37,363 bases of DNA from JAQAZP01 sp032127265 (GCA_032127265.1 JAQAZP010000268.1:1-37363); one strand, 5' to 3'. Positions 7,588-16,323 are shown, numbered from the stretch's first letter. Program-made: numbers and translations. Notes: generated from the sequence alone by a model not told the origin.

Positions 7588-9723
7588 GTGAATCCTGCAG
7601 AACCCCAGCGGTTGGAACGAACCGCGCTACTGCGGACGTCTCTCGCCTGGGGGATGATGGTGGGATCCACCGCCGGAGTAGTGGAATCGATCTGGGCCTT
7701 TCTCTTCGGTTACAACGTCACCCTGAACCAGTTGGTCTGGATCTTCGGTTTCGACTGGACCGTGGTGACGCTGATCTTTGTCGGCATGGGCTTTGCCGCC
7801 CCCCTGGCAGGGATCAGGTCATGGGCCGGGATACTGGGGGCCAGCCTGGGGACCTATCTCCTCTGGGCAGGCTCGATGCTCCTCATCTTCAATTTTCACA
7901 TCCACCGCTTCCTGACAACCCCCCGCACCCAACTCTGGATCCTCGTTGTGGTTGCCGGCGCCCTGCTTGCGGGCCGCCTGGTCTTCATCCTGGCCGGGAA
8001 GGTGCGCCACCGGACCTTCCGGTTTTCCGTTCTCGGTTTGGTCTGGCTGGTCGAAACGGTTATCGCCTTCACCGGCTGCATGCAAACCAGGAGCATGGCC
8101 TTTAATGACCCGATCTCCTCGAAGCTCTGGTTGGCGATCCTGCTGACCATCCCGGTAGTTCTGGCCGGTTATCGGTACCTGGCCCTCCGGCCGCGGACCG
8201 GCAGCGGACGGGTGGATATCCCTGCTCCGGCAGGACTGCGTTTGACACTGCTGCATATTCTGGCCCTGGCACTGGTATTGACGCCAATCGGCTGGTGGAA
8301 CCGCAGCCAGACCCGGCCCATCGAGGTCCCGCTGACGGTCCAGGCCCCGGCAGGAGAACAGCGGCCCAACCTGCTGCTGATCATCATCGATACCGTCCGC
8401 TCCGACCGGCTGACCATCTATGGCGCGCAGCGCAATACGTCTCCCAACCTCAAGGCCTTTGCCGACGAGTGCGTGGTCTTCGACCGGGCCATCGCCCCCT
8501 CCTCGTACAGCCTCCCCTCCCACGCCACACTGTTCACCGGGCTCTACCCCGCGGTGCATCGGTGCGACAAACAGCTGATCGGCAACACCGCGGAGGAGTC
8601 ACGGATAGTGCCCACCACCCTGGCGGCCGAGAACCAGACCCTGGCCGAGTGGCTGGCCGGCGAAGGGTATCTCTGCGGCGCCGTTTCGGCGAACAGCTTC
8701 TTCATCACCCGCAAATTCGGCTTCGAGCAGGGGTTCCACTATTTCAGTGACCGCCACGGGAACCGCCTCTGGTTCTACCCCCGCATGGCCTTCGTGGGCT
8801 TCAAGATCCTCTCCCGGTTTATCGGCGGCATCTGGGACATGGATGTCTACCGCGATGCGGGAAGCATCGTGGACGAGTGCGAGGGCTGGATGTCCGGCAT
8901 CCCCGACGACCGCCCGTATTTTCTCTTCATCAACTTCATGGATGCCCACTATCCCTACACCCCGCCGAACTCGCACCGGGGCATATTTTCCGACGCCGCC
9001 GATTCCGACTGGGCCTCGCTCGAGGGTGAGGGCTACGACAAGAAGAGGCTTCGCTTCTTTCAGAACTGCCGTGACCGCTACGACGAGGAGATCGCCTATC
9101 TCGACAGCCAGCTCGGTCGTTTCCTCGAAACGCTGCGCCGGCGCCCGGACTGGGATCGGACCGTGGTGCTGATCACCAGCGATCACGGCGAATCCCAGGG
9201 CGAGCGCGGCAAGAAGGGGCACGGCTGGTCGCTCTACTCCCCAGAGCTGTGGGTGCCGATGATCCTTCGCTTACCCGAAAGGCCTCACGGCACCCGCGAT
9301 TCGCGGCTGGTGGAGTTGACCGACGTGGCGCCCACCGTTCTCGAACTCTGCGGAATCGAGGCCGGGCAGGAACTTCCCGGGTCCTCCCTGCTGGCCGAGC
9401 CGGGCGAGGACCTGGCCATCTGCAAGTTGAGCGGCGCCGGCGCGCCGGACGAAAACGGGATGCCCACCAACCTCTGGGCCCTCTACCGGGACGGCACGAA
9501 ACTGCTGGTCAACACCGAAAAGGGCGACTGGCTCTTCGACTACTCCGAATCCATGGTGGACGGGGACGACATCTCGGCGGCCCATGCCGGTCTGGCCGAG
9601 GAGCGGGCCGCCGAACTGCAACGGTGGATAGCGGAGAACGATGCCGCCGGCCCGGGCGCCGGGGATGCCATTCTTGACGACAATGTCCTTGATCTGCTCA
9701 AGGCCGTGGGGTACCTGGAGTAG
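7588..9723 (+). CDS. Membrane-anchored sulfatase-family (alkaline-phosphatase superfamily) enzyme
   Basis: About 711 residues. The first ~250 contain several hydrophobic helices, followed by a catalytic domain of the sulfatase/alkaline-phosphatase superfamily, expected to face the periplasm. Metal- and substrate-site motifs are visible: NLLLIIIDTVRSDRL (metal Asp), the nucleophile region SYSLPSHATLFTGLYP and ITSDHGES. The nucleophile motif is of the Ser-x-Pro-Ser type, but the usual Arg after Pro-Ser is His. Formylglycine maturation, and therefore true sulfatase activity, is uncertain; phospho- or sulfo-transfer to surface glycans are alternatives. The GTG at 7588 is chosen because GGGAGA lies 8 nt upstream; in-frame ATGs at 7534 and 7573 are weaker. 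The neighbouring O-antigen ligase-like gene suggests surface polysaccharide work. Confidence 0.87.
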   Translation: MNPAEPQRLERTALLRTSLAWGMMVGSTAGVVESIWAFLFGYNVTLNQLVWIFGFDWTVVTLIFVGMGFAAPLAGIRSWAGILGASLGTYLLWAGSMLLIFNFHIHRFLTTPRTQLWILVVVAGALLAGRLVFILAGKVRHRTFRFSVLGLVWLVETVIAFTGCMQTRSMAFNDPISSKLWLAILLTIPVVLAGYRYLALRPRTGSGRVDIPAPAGLRLTLLHILALALVLTPIGWWNRSQTRPIEVPLTVQAPAGEQRPNLLLIIIDTVRSDRLTIYGAQRNTSPNLKAFADECVVFDRAIAPSSYSLPSHATLFTGLYPAVHRCDKQLIGNTAEESRIVPTTLAAENQTLAEWLAGEGYLCGAVSANSFFITRKFGFEQGFHYFSDRHGNRLWFYPRMAFVGFKILSRFIGGIWDMDVYRDAGSIVDECEGWMSGIPDDRPYFLFINFMDAHYPYTPPNSHRGIFSDAADSDWASLEGEGYDKKRLRFFQNCRDRYDEEIAYLDSQLGRFLETLRRRPDWDRTVVLITSDHGESQGERGKKGHGWSLYSPELWVPMILRLPERPHGTRDSRLVELTDVAPTVLELCGIEAGQELPGSSLLAEPGEDLAICKLSGAGAPDENGMPTNLWALYRDGTKLLVNTEKGDWLFDYSESMVDGDDISAAHAGLAEERAAELQRWIAENDAAGPGAGDAILDDNVLDLLKAVGYLE

Positions 9724-9865
9724 TCGAATCATTGCTCGGCCCAAGCCCGCATGTGGAATTCAGCGACCACTCCTGAAGATCCGGCAAGTTGACGGCATGG
9801 CTCGTCATGAGTAAAGTTTTCGCATATCGAAAAAATCGTTGCGCAAAGAAGCCCGGGGGTCCATA

Positions 9866-9893
9866 TTGGACAGGATTAAAGATCTGCTACAAT
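9866..9893 (+). promoter_or_regulatory. Sigma70-like promoter of the O-antigen ligase-like gene
   Basis: TTGGAC (9866-9871), a 16-nt spacer and TACAAT (9888-9893). The transcript would begin near base 9900, right at the first in-frame ATG (9901), which favours the GTG start at 9979. A weaker match (TTGACG-N17-TAAAGT) lies at 9789-9817. Confidence 0.45.
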
Positions 9894-9978
9894 AACTCCG
9901 ATGCAGAGACCAGCCTTTGCTGGCTCAGGACAGGCGGAAACGACCGACGGTGCATGGCGTTGGCGTCAAAGGTGGGCG

Positions 9979-11478
9979 GTGATCTGGGAAAAACTCCAGG
10001 CAATATTTGTTGACCAGGATAGTGAACCGGCTGTTCGCCGAGGAAGCGCCGTCTGGTGGAGTATTCTGGTGTCCGGGCTCTTCGTGACCCTGGTGGTGGT
10101 ATTCACCGCCTCGATCCCCCTGGCCGTCCTCCCCTTCATCGTGATCGGCGTAATGGTCTTTTTCTTCTTTCGGCCCTCCTGGGGCCTGGTCCTGCTGATC
10201 CTGCTGACCACCGTCAAGCGGTTTTTTACCGTGCTGGTTGGCGATGTGGGGTTTCTCTCCGTCAATCGCGGGCTGTTCATCTGGCTCTTCATCTCCCTGA
10301 TGCTGCAGCGCTTTGTATTCCGCACCAAGGATTCTTTCTACCAGACCCCCCAGAACAAGTTCATCCTGCTCTACGGCATCTGGTATTCCATCTGCTGCGT
10401 CACCGCTCTCAGCTTTCCACATTCCGTTTACATGTTCCCCAACATGATCGGCAACCTGCTGCTCTTCTTTCTCATCTACCAGTTGATCGACAACGAAAAG
10501 ATCCTGCGCATCGCTCTTCTCGGGTATATCTTCATGCTCGGCGGCGGCGGCGTGGTGGCGCTGGTGGGGCATTGGCTCACCGGTTCCGATCTCTTCGGCA
10601 CGGGAGAGCTGCTCCCCGGGGGGCAGGTCGACTCCAGTTTTCGGCTGGAAGGGATGGCCGGCCTGAGACCGAACAACTTTGCCGTCGTGGTGGTCTTCTT
10701 CATTTTCACCCTCACCATCATGCTCTGGTGGAAAGATCTGAAGCGCTGGCAATGGTGGGCAGTTCTGGGGGTTGATATCAGTTTCGTCTTCATGCTCTCC
10801 CGGACACTCTCCCGAACCGGGATGCTGCTGTTCATCATTACTGCGTTGTATTATATCGTTCGCTATCATCGGCGGATTGGATTGCGGCAGGTCCTGGTGG
10901 GCACCGCGGCGGGCTTACTGATTCTGGCCTTAATTGTGAACGACGAGATGATCGACCGTTTTTCCAGCATCGCCAAGGTCAAGACCCTGGAACTCAGCGA
11001 GGACCAGTCGATCAGCAACCGAATCGGCCTCACCCTGCTGCTGCCCAAGTTGGTGGCCATCAATCCTCTCTTTGGCGTGGGGCCAGGAAACATTCCCTAT
11101 CTCACCGCCAAGAGCGAATATCGCGAATTCGTGGCCCGCAACCTGGCGGGCTCAGGCTACCGCTCCCACAACCAGTATGTACAGATCATCGGTGAAACCG
11201 GCATCATCGGGTTCGTCATCTTCGCCTTCATGATCGGCTTCTGTGTTCGTGACCTGATCATCAGCAGGCGGCTGGTCGCCTCCAGCGAGGGTTCGTTTCT
11301 CTGGTGCCTTGTGGAGGCGCTGACTCTGATCATACCGCTCTACTTTCTCGCCGCCGCCACACTGGAGTTGATCACCAAGACGACGTTCTGGCTTTTCATC
11401 GCCCTGCCGATCATCACCAGGCGGCTCCTCGAGCAGCAGCAGGAGCCGGTGGAAAGTCGAGAGTCAGGCCTTCCTTGA
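9979..11478 (+). CDS. O-antigen ligase / polymerase (Wzy_C) family membrane protein
   Basis: A polytopic inner-membrane protein of about 499 residues with 10-12 hydrophobic segments. The family signature is present in the second half: SRTLSRTGMLLF before a long periplasmic loop, then NPLFGVGPGNIPYL and SHNQYVQIIGETGIIGF, as in the PF04932 group. These enzymes transfer or polymerise lipid-linked glycans at the periplasmic face of the membrane. The GTG at 9979 has AAGGTGG just upstream; the ATG at 9901 adds 26 residues of poor composition and would make a leaderless transcript. It follows the sulfatase-fold gene in the same direction. Whether it is a ligase or a polymerase cannot be read from sequence alone. 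Confidence 0.86.
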   Translation: MIWEKLQAIFVDQDSEPAVRRGSAVWWSILVSGLFVTLVVVFTASIPLAVLPFIVIGVMVFFFFRPSWGLVLLILLTTVKRFFTVLVGDVGFLSVNRGLFIWLFISLMLQRFVFRTKDSFYQTPQNKFILLYGIWYSICCVTALSFPHSVYMFPNMIGNLLLFFLIYQLIDNEKILRIALLGYIFMLGGGGVVALVGHWLTGSDLFGTGELLPGGQVDSSFRLEGMAGLRPNNFAVVVVFFIFTLTIMLWWKDLKRWQWWAVLGVDISFVFMLSRTLSRTGMLLFIITALYYIVRYHRRIGLRQVLVGTAAGLLILALIVNDEMIDRFSSIAKVKTLELSEDQSISNRIGLTLLLPKLVAINPLFGVGPGNIPYLTAKSEYREFVARNLAGSGYRSHNQYVQIIGETGIIGFVIFAFMIGFCVRDLIISRRLVASSEGSFLWCLVEALTLIIPLYFLAAATLELITKTTFWLFIALPIITRRLLEQQQEPVESRESGLP

Positions 11479-11502
11479 CATTCCTTCCGGCCGATCTAGA
11501 AT
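11475..11502 (+). promoter_or_regulatory. Near-consensus sigma70 promoter overlapping the upstream stop codon
   Basis: TTGACA (11475-11480), a 16-nt spacer and TAGAAT (11497-11502). The TGA inside the -35 box is the stop codon of the O-antigen ligase-like gene. The promoter reads into the Cys-rich/pyruvate-kinase-like pair, with a leader of ~50 nt. Confidence 0.65.
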
Positions 11503-11562
11503 AAAATCCTGTTGTTCGCTTCCATTGGCCCGGCTCGAACCGCCGGTTAGAGGACTTGATCA

Positions 11563-12525
11563 ATGCCAAGGGGAAGAGCTCTGGATCAGCCGCGCGCCCT
11601 GATCAACCAGCACAAACGACTGGATGTGTTCCGCTGTATTCACGATGCCCACCGGCACTTCAATTCCCGGGTGTCGGTCTACCACGTGCTCGAGGCCAGA
11701 CAGTGCCACCCCGGCGGCTGTGTCTATTTCCGCTGGCACTGCCAGCGGCTGAAACAGGGCCGGGATTGCCCCAGGTCGTTCAACTATGTCGGCCGCCTCT
11801 GCCACGGCTGTACCCACCTGGCGGATGAGAAGATGAGCAACCACCTCGAACAGCTGCTGGACGAAAAAGAGGAGCGGCGGTTCCGTCGCGAGCTGGGAGA
11901 ATACGAATTCTGGCTGGAGAGCCTGCGGGGCCACGACATCACCTTCTATGGTGAAGTCTTCTCAGTGAAACCGAAGGTGCTGCGGATCGTCCACCCTTCC
12001 GGCAGTACGGAAAACCGCCTGGACGGGTTCCTGGCCGGGTTCCTCGAGGGCTACATCGGCTACACGTATTTCCAGGATCCGCTGTACCTCGTGCTGGACC
12101 TTGCCCTGCAGCGCCGGCAGCGGCTGAGCGCCGGAGACACCTTCCAGTGCCAGGCCAGGCTATTCACGGACCGGGGCCGGCTGGTCCTGCGGCGGCCGCG
12201 GGCCTTCGAGTTCGATACCCGGGCCGACGGGCGGTCGACCAGCGAGAGTGAGGCACGAGTGGCCGTTCGCACCGCCCGCTACCGCCGCCTGCAACCGGAG
12301 AAGTGTTTTGCCTGCCCCCACGGTGTGCTGGCCGATGTCCGTGATCTGAGCGGCCCATCGGAAAAGCACTACCGGCGCATGGCCTGCCTGCGGGGAGTGG
12401 AGACACCCATGAAGTGCGTCATCCCTTCCCTGGAGTCCATCGAGAACGAAGTGTGCCTCGAACACCTGGAAGCCGGGCGGACCCGCTCTCCGAGTCGCAG
12501 CGGAGGTGGCCCATGGAGCGGGTAA
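11563..12525 (+). CDS. Cysteine-rich protein of unknown function, coupled to the pyruvate-kinase-like gene
   Basis: I do not recognise this 320-residue protein. It has no signal peptide or membrane segment. The N-terminal ~90 residues contain a dense Cys/His cluster (Cys25, 48, 53, 60, 69, 80 and 83, with CHGCTHLADEK), and the C-terminal third has a second set (CFACPHG at 248-251, Cys275, 285, 298). Spacing suggests zinc or iron-sulfur binding, but no standard CxxCxxC pattern is present. The middle (residues ~120-240) looks like a compact folded domain. AGAGGAC precedes the ATG. Its last 13 bases overlap the next gene, so the two are translated together and probably work together. The Cys-poor C-terminal tail is low-complexity and covers the overlap. 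Confidence 0.75.
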   Translation: MPRGRALDQPRALINQHKRLDVFRCIHDAHRHFNSRVSVYHVLEARQCHPGGCVYFRWHCQRLKQGRDCPRSFNYVGRLCHGCTHLADEKMSNHLEQLLDEKEERRFRRELGEYEFWLESLRGHDITFYGEVFSVKPKVLRIVHPSGSTENRLDGFLAGFLEGYIGYTYFQDPLYLVLDLALQRRQRLSAGDTFQCQARLFTDRGRLVLRRPRAFEFDTRADGRSTSESEARVAVRTARYRRLQPEKCFACPHGVLADVRDLSGPSEKHYRRMACLRGVETPMKCVIPSLESIENEVCLEHLEAGRTRSPSRSGGGPWSG

Positions 12526-13559
12526 ATCCCCACCGGACAATTCAGATCATCAGCACACTGGGGCCCTCGCTGGCTGCCGAACAGACCCTCCGTGCGGTGA
12601 TCCGCGCCGGGTCGCGAATTTTCCGCCAGAACATTTTCTTCGAAACCACCGAGGAGATCGATCAGCGGGCCAGGGCCATGCGTGAGGCAGCGCGCAAGGA
12701 AGGGGCGGATGTGGAGCTGATGATGGATTTCAGCGGCGGCCGGCCCCGGTTGGGCAGTTTCGAAAAGCCGGTGAACCTTCGTCCAGGTGAAACCCTGGCC
12801 TTTGCCCGGGTGGACGGCCACTCCCCCGCCGGCAGCGAACCGACCGTTCCCCTGCGCATCGACCAGGAGACCTGGGAGGCAATCAACGAAGGTGAACGGG
12901 TGATCATCGCCGACGGCCGGATCCTGCTGCGCATCCTCTCCCGCGAGCCGGGCCTGATTCGCTGCCGCATCGACCGGGCGGCCGCGCCATTGCGGCCTTT
13001 CCGCGGGGTGAATCTGCCGGACACCGCCACCGCTTTTCCGCCCCTGACTCCGGAGGAAATCGCCCGTCTCGGCGAGCTGGCCAAGGTGGGCTTCGACTAC
13101 TTCTCCCTTTCCTTTGCCAGCAAGGCTGAGCACCTGCACCAGATCCGGTCGCTGCTGGACAGCATACATCCTGAGAAACCGATCCGCATCCTGGCCAAGA
13201 TCGAGGACCGGCGCGGGCTGGAAAACCTGGACCAGTTGATCGAAGCGTCCGACGGGATATTGGTGGGTCGGGGCGACCTGGCGGTGCAGACCTCGTTTGC
13301 CGAGCTGCCCGAACTGCAGGAACTGATCCTCACCCGCTGCCGGGAGAAGAACGCCTGGGCGGTGGTGGCCACCCAGTTCATGGAAACCATGATGCGCAGC
13401 CCGATCCCCAACCGGGCCGAAGTGATGGACGTGGCCCAGGCGGTCCGCCAGGGCGCCTCGGCGATCCTGCTCTCCGGAGAAACCGCCCGGGGGCGCTATC
13501 CCGCGGAAACGGTGGAGATGGTGCGGGAAGTGGCCCAGCGGGCCGCGGAGCGGGAGTGA
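12513..13559 (+). CDS. Divergent, short pyruvate-kinase-like protein
   Basis: A 348-residue homologue of pyruvate kinase that retains the barrel and B domain but lacks the ~120-residue C-terminal allosteric domain of the usual ~470-residue enzyme. Recognisable landmarks: ISTLGPS near the start, RGVNLPD, LAKIEDRRGLENLD (catalytic Lys229 and metal Glu231), ILVGRGDLAV (metal Asp255), VVATQFMETM (Thr287) and AILLSGETARGRYP. Two sites are altered: the RLNFSHG segment is RQNIFFET, losing the potassium-site Ser, and the DTKGPEIR loop is DFSGGRPRLG. Pyruvate kinase converts PEP and ADP to pyruvate and ATP; these changes make that reaction uncertain here. It overlaps the Cys-rich gene by 13 bp. Confidence 0.85.
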   Translation: MERVNPHRTIQIISTLGPSLAAEQTLRAVIRAGSRIFRQNIFFETTEEIDQRARAMREAARKEGADVELMMDFSGGRPRLGSFEKPVNLRPGETLAFARVDGHSPAGSEPTVPLRIDQETWEAINEGERVIIADGRILLRILSREPGLIRCRIDRAAAPLRPFRGVNLPDTATAFPPLTPEEIARLGELAKVGFDYFSLSFASKAEHLHQIRSLLDSIHPEKPIRILAKIEDRRGLENLDQLIEASDGILVGRGDLAVQTSFAELPELQELILTRCREKNAWAVVATQFMETMMRSPIPNRAEVMDVAQAVRQGASAILLSGETARGRYPAETVEMVREVAQRAAERE

Positions 13560-13623
13560 AGCGATGAGTAACGTGGATGGCGGGATAGAACAAGTCGAAC
13601 GCACAAAGAATACAAATGCACTC

Positions 13624-13650
13624 TTGACTTATAACGTTATACGTTATACT
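13624..13650 (+). promoter_or_regulatory. HigBA promoter with palindromic operator
   Basis: TTGACT (13624-13629) and TATACT (13645-13650) are 15 nt apart. The spacer holds a perfect 12-bp palindrome (TATAACGTTATA, 13630-13641) and a tandem ACGTTAT repeat that runs into the -10 box. This is the expected place for autorepression by the HigA antitoxin. The ATG of higB is only 9 nt past the -10, so transcription would start about at the start codon. Confidence 0.55.
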
Positions 13651-13658
13651 CATAATCC

Positions 13659-13946
13659 ATGATACGGTCATTCAAAAGCAAGGAGGCTGAAAAGCTTTTC
13701 GGTCGAATCCGCTCGGCGAAGCTTCCTGGCAGCATTCAGCGGGTGGCCCTTCGCAAACTGCGGATGGTGAATCGGGCGAAAATTCTTGCCGACCTTAGAG
13801 TTCCTCCTGCGAATCGCCTTGAGCGGCTGTCCGGTGACCGGGCCGGGCAGTACAGTATCCGTATCAACGAGCAATGGCCCATCTGCTTCCGATGGGAAGC
13901 GGGCGACGCCTTCGAAGTGGAGATAGTAGATTACCATCGAGGGTGA
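13659..13946 (+). CDS. higB: HigB-type toxin (RelE/ParE superfamily)
   Basis: 95 residues, the usual size for a HigB toxin. Family signatures: an N-terminal MIRSFKSKEAEKLF, a central helix pair, LERLSGDRAGQYSIRINEQW and a closing FRWEAGDAFEVEIVDYH strand. HigB toxins are ribosome-dependent mRNA endonucleases that stop growth when the antitoxin is lost. The gene lies two bases upstream of higA; toxin-first order is characteristic of the higBA type. Placement between a metabolic gene and a membrane-protein gene suggests a stabilising or acquired module. Confidence 0.93.
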   Translation: MIRSFKSKEAEKLFGRIRSAKLPGSIQRVALRKLRMVNRAKILADLRVPPANRLERLSGDRAGQYSIRINEQWPICFRWEAGDAFEVEIVDYHRG

Positions 13947-13948
13947 AC

Positions 13949-14254
13949 ATGGCAAAAAGCAAACTCGATCCAGTCCATCCAGGTGAGATCCTCTTTGAGG
14001 AATTCCTCAAACCCATGGGGCTCAGCCAGAATCAACTCGCCAACGACATCGGTGTGCCTCCCCGTCGAATCAACGAGATCGTCCATGGCAAACGCCGCGT
14101 TACGGCCGACACGGCCTTGCGTCTGGCTAAGTATTTCAAGATGTCTCCGGAATTCTGGCTTGGTCTCCAGATGGACTATGAACTGGACCTTGAAATGGAC
14201 CGCCTCGGCGACCGGTTGAGCAAGGAAGTCGGCGAATACTCAAAAACATCATAG
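13949..14254 (+). CDS. higA: HigA-type antitoxin (Xre-family HTH)
   Basis: 101 residues. The start at 13949 gives the characteristic HigA opening MAKSKLDPVHPGEILFEEFL; a longer frame from 13874 would overlap higB. The helix-turn-helix follows (LSQNQLANDIGVPPRRINEI), then TADTALRLAKYFKMSPEFWL, which is highly typical of this antitoxin family. HigA binds and neutralises HigB and represses the promoter; the palindrome at 13630-13641 is the likely operator. Confidence 0.95.
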   Translation: MAKSKLDPVHPGEILFEEFLKPMGLSQNQLANDIGVPPRRINEIVHGKRRVTADTALRLAKYFKMSPEFWLGLQMDYELDLEMDRLGDRLSKEVGEYSKTS

Positions 14255-14290
14255 TAGAGGCGTCAAACAAGCTCATCGACTGTCAACCAG

Positions 14291-15499
14291 GTGTCACGGC
14301 CCTTGCCGAAGCAACGGGTCGCCTCCTGCCCGCAGTTGATGGGCACATCGCTATCCACCCTTCAGGAGAGATGCGGAAGGGGAAATGAGCTGCAATTGAG
14401 CGACGAAACGAATCTACCGGGTCCGAAACTTAGACGAGTGCTCAGTCGTGCGAAAGCACTGCCCCCCCTGGTCCTGATGACCGTTTTCACTCTGGTGGCC
14501 CTGTACCCGCTCTCCGTACACCCGGGCACTAAAGTCCTTCACGGCTCACGGGACAGATTCATCTTCCTCTGGGACCTCTGGTGGGTTCAGCATGCACTCA
14601 CCTCGCTCCACCAGACACCGCTTCATACCGACTTCCTCTTTGCCCCCTTCGGCGTTTCCCTTTCCTATCACACGCTGAATCTGACCAATGGACTCATCGG
14701 TATCCTCCTCGGGTCAAAATTCAACATCATTCTGGCTCACAATCTGTTATTGATGACTTCCTTCGTTCTGAGCGGCTGGTTCACCTACCTTCTCGTCCTG
14801 GAATTGACCCGCTCCCGCATCGGCGCCCTCTTCGGGGCCATCCTGTTCGCATTTGGTCCGGCCCGCTGGCTCGCGGTGTGGAGCGGACACATGAACCTCT
14901 CGTCCACACAGTGGATTCCGCTGTTCCTCCTGCTGCTGGTCCGCTGCATTCGTCGAAGGCGCCGGCACTACCCGCTTCTGATGGCGTGCACCCTTGTCGC
15001 AATCTTCTACACAAGTTACCAACAGGTCGTTTTCACATTCACGATGACCCTCCTTCTGCTTCCGCCCCTGCTGATCGAACAGTTTTCCTTTGTGCGGACC
15101 AACCGGAATTTTCTGCTCGCCGGGCTGGTGCTGTTTCTCGCCCTGTTCCTTCTGCTGGCCTCTCCCATGCTCCTCGAAATGTGGCAGCAGAACGAAAAAG
15201 CGACCGTCATGGTTCGGGATCTCGAATGGCGGAACATGTCGGTCGAGCCGGGGAGAGTCCTTTACGGGATGAAGTATTACCGCCGCTGGAATGAAGCAGA
15301 ATTGCCCGGCTTTTTTTCGCGGCTGTGGCCTCTCATGCCGGAATCCGGCCCAGTCACCGGCTACGTGGGTGTGATGATCATCCTCACCGGGTGGGTAAGT
15401 CTGTTTGCCGTCAGCCGGCAGATGAACCCAGAGAGAGAGAGAGAGAGAGATGGACCATCATCTACTGGAGCCTGTCCCTGTTTCTGTTTCTCTGGATGA
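14291..15499 (+). CDS. GT-C-like polytopic membrane protein, 5' part (frame broken at a GA repeat)
   Basis: This frame encodes the N-terminal ~380 meaningful residues of a polytopic inner-membrane protein with about nine hydrophobic segments. After the first helix there is an extracytoplasmic loop with Asp and aromatic residues (GSRDRFIFLWDLWWVQ), resembling the catalytic first loop of GT-C glycosyltransferases that use lipid-linked sugars. The frame runs through (GA)10 as Glu-Arg repeats and ends 50 nt later at an unrelated stop. The rest continues in another frame (15430-16287). Losing one GA unit, or gaining two, would restore a 664-residue protein. The start is uncertain: GTG 14291 has no clear ribosome site, and ATG 14339 is an alternative. 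Confidence 0.75.
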   Translation: MSRPLPKQRVASCPQLMGTSLSTLQERCGRGNELQLSDETNLPGPKLRRVLSRAKALPPLVLMTVFTLVALYPLSVHPGTKVLHGSRDRFIFLWDLWWVQHALTSLHQTPLHTDFLFAPFGVSLSYHTLNLTNGLIGILLGSKFNIILAHNLLLMTSFVLSGWFTYLLVLELTRSRIGALFGAILFAFGPARWLAVWSGHMNLSSTQWIPLFLLLLVRCIRRRRRHYPLLMACTLVAIFYTSYQQVVFTFTMTLLLLPPLLIEQFSFVRTNRNFLLAGLVLFLALFLLLASPMLLEMWQQNEKATVMVRDLEWRNMSVEPGRVLYGMKYYRRWNEAELPGFFSRLWPLMPESGPVTGYVGVMIILTGWVSLFAVSRQMNPERERERDGPSSTGACPCFCFSG

Positions 15500-16287
15500 T
15501 GATGGGGCCCGAGCCTGAAGTTTCCGGTGTCCGCATCCCATCCGTCACACCGCTCCTGAAGATTTTGCCCGGATACAATGCCGTGCGCGTCGTTCTGCGT
15601 TACACGATCCCGTTGACCCTGTCCGCGTCCATCCTCTCCGGGTATATCTTTGCGCGGGTCGAGGGGCTGCTCAACAGCAGACGTCGGTCGTCAAGCCGAC
15701 GGGGAAGCATCGCGCGACGATCCTTCGTCACGGTCCCGGCGCTGTTCGTTCTTGCGCTTTACGGAGAATTTCTCAAAGTGCCGCTCGACCTCGACGCGCT
15801 GCCGGCGGTTCCACCGCCATACTGGGCGGGTGGCGCCGTATACCAGGACCCGCTCGCCGAGTCCGAGACAGGAACTCTGCTCGAACTCCCATACTGGTGG
15901 TCCGGGGGAGGGTACTCATCAAAATCGAGTCATTACGAAACTCTTTATTATCAAACGATTCATCAACGAAAAATGCTCGGCGGGCATATATCAAGGCTTG
16001 CGCCTTCGATGATCTTCGAATCGATGAATGATCCGGTTCTGGAATACTTCTCCCACTCGCGGCTTACCCGCGAAAAACAACCCTCGACCAGCGATATCCT
16101 GAGATGCTTCTCAGATTTCGATGTTCGATTCGTCAATGTCTCCCGCCGCCGCTATCGTACTGGGGAGGCGCAGGTCCTAAAAGACATATTTGAAGAGAAG
16201 TTGCATGCCCAGATCATCCACTCGAGCAAGGCGTTCATCACCTACGAGTTGCCCGAACGCTCCAGCCCGGCGGCACGGCGGAACTGA
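15430..16287 (+). CDS. GT-C-like membrane protein, 3' part
   Basis: This frame has no natural start at the repeat and carries the remainder of the protein at 14291. It begins with Arg-Glu repeats from the GA tract, has two or three more membrane helices (IIYWSLSLFLFLWMMMG, then the region near RYTIPLTLSASILSGYIF, then VTVPALFVLALYG) and ends in a ~150-residue soluble domain containing LLELPYWWSGGGYS. Helices followed by an extracytoplasmic C-terminal domain are common in GT-C-type glycan enzymes. The open frame extends back to 15325, but its first ~35 codons overlap coding sequence of the 5' part and are unlikely to be expressed. Confidence 0.7.
   Translation, partial: RERERERWTIIYWSLSLFLFLWMMMGPEPEVSGVRIPSVTPLLKILPGYNAVRVVLRYTIPLTLSASILSGYIFARVEGLLNSRRRSSSRRGSIARRSFVTVPALFVLALYGEFLKVPLDLDALPAVPPPYWAGGAVYQDPLAESETGTLLELPYWWSGGGYSSKSSHYETLYYQTIHQRKMLGGHISRLAPSMIFESMNDPVLEYFSHSRLTREKQPSTSDILRCFSDFDVRFVNVSRRRYRTGEAQVLKDIFEEKLHAQIIHSSKAFITYELPERSSPAARRN
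15431..15450 (+). repeat. (GA)10 dinucleotide tract inside coding sequence
   Basis: Ten uninterrupted GA units lie within the GT-C-like gene. The current length (20 nt) puts the downstream coding sequence out of frame; 18 or 24 nt would join the halves. It is the only such tract I noticed in the window. Confidence 0.95.
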
Positions 16288-16323
16288 CACTGAAGGCTTA
16301 ATGTGTTTCAAGAGTTTTTAGCG

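Noticed and set aside
7467..7670. Small minus-strand ORF containing GWTRTTD
   Set aside because: This string is a well-known translation artefact opposite tRNA-like T-arm sequence; it is not a gene here.
13624..13650. CRISPR or tandem-repeat array suggested by ACGTTAT copies
   Set aside because: Only two short copies next to a HigBA promoter; better explained as an operator.
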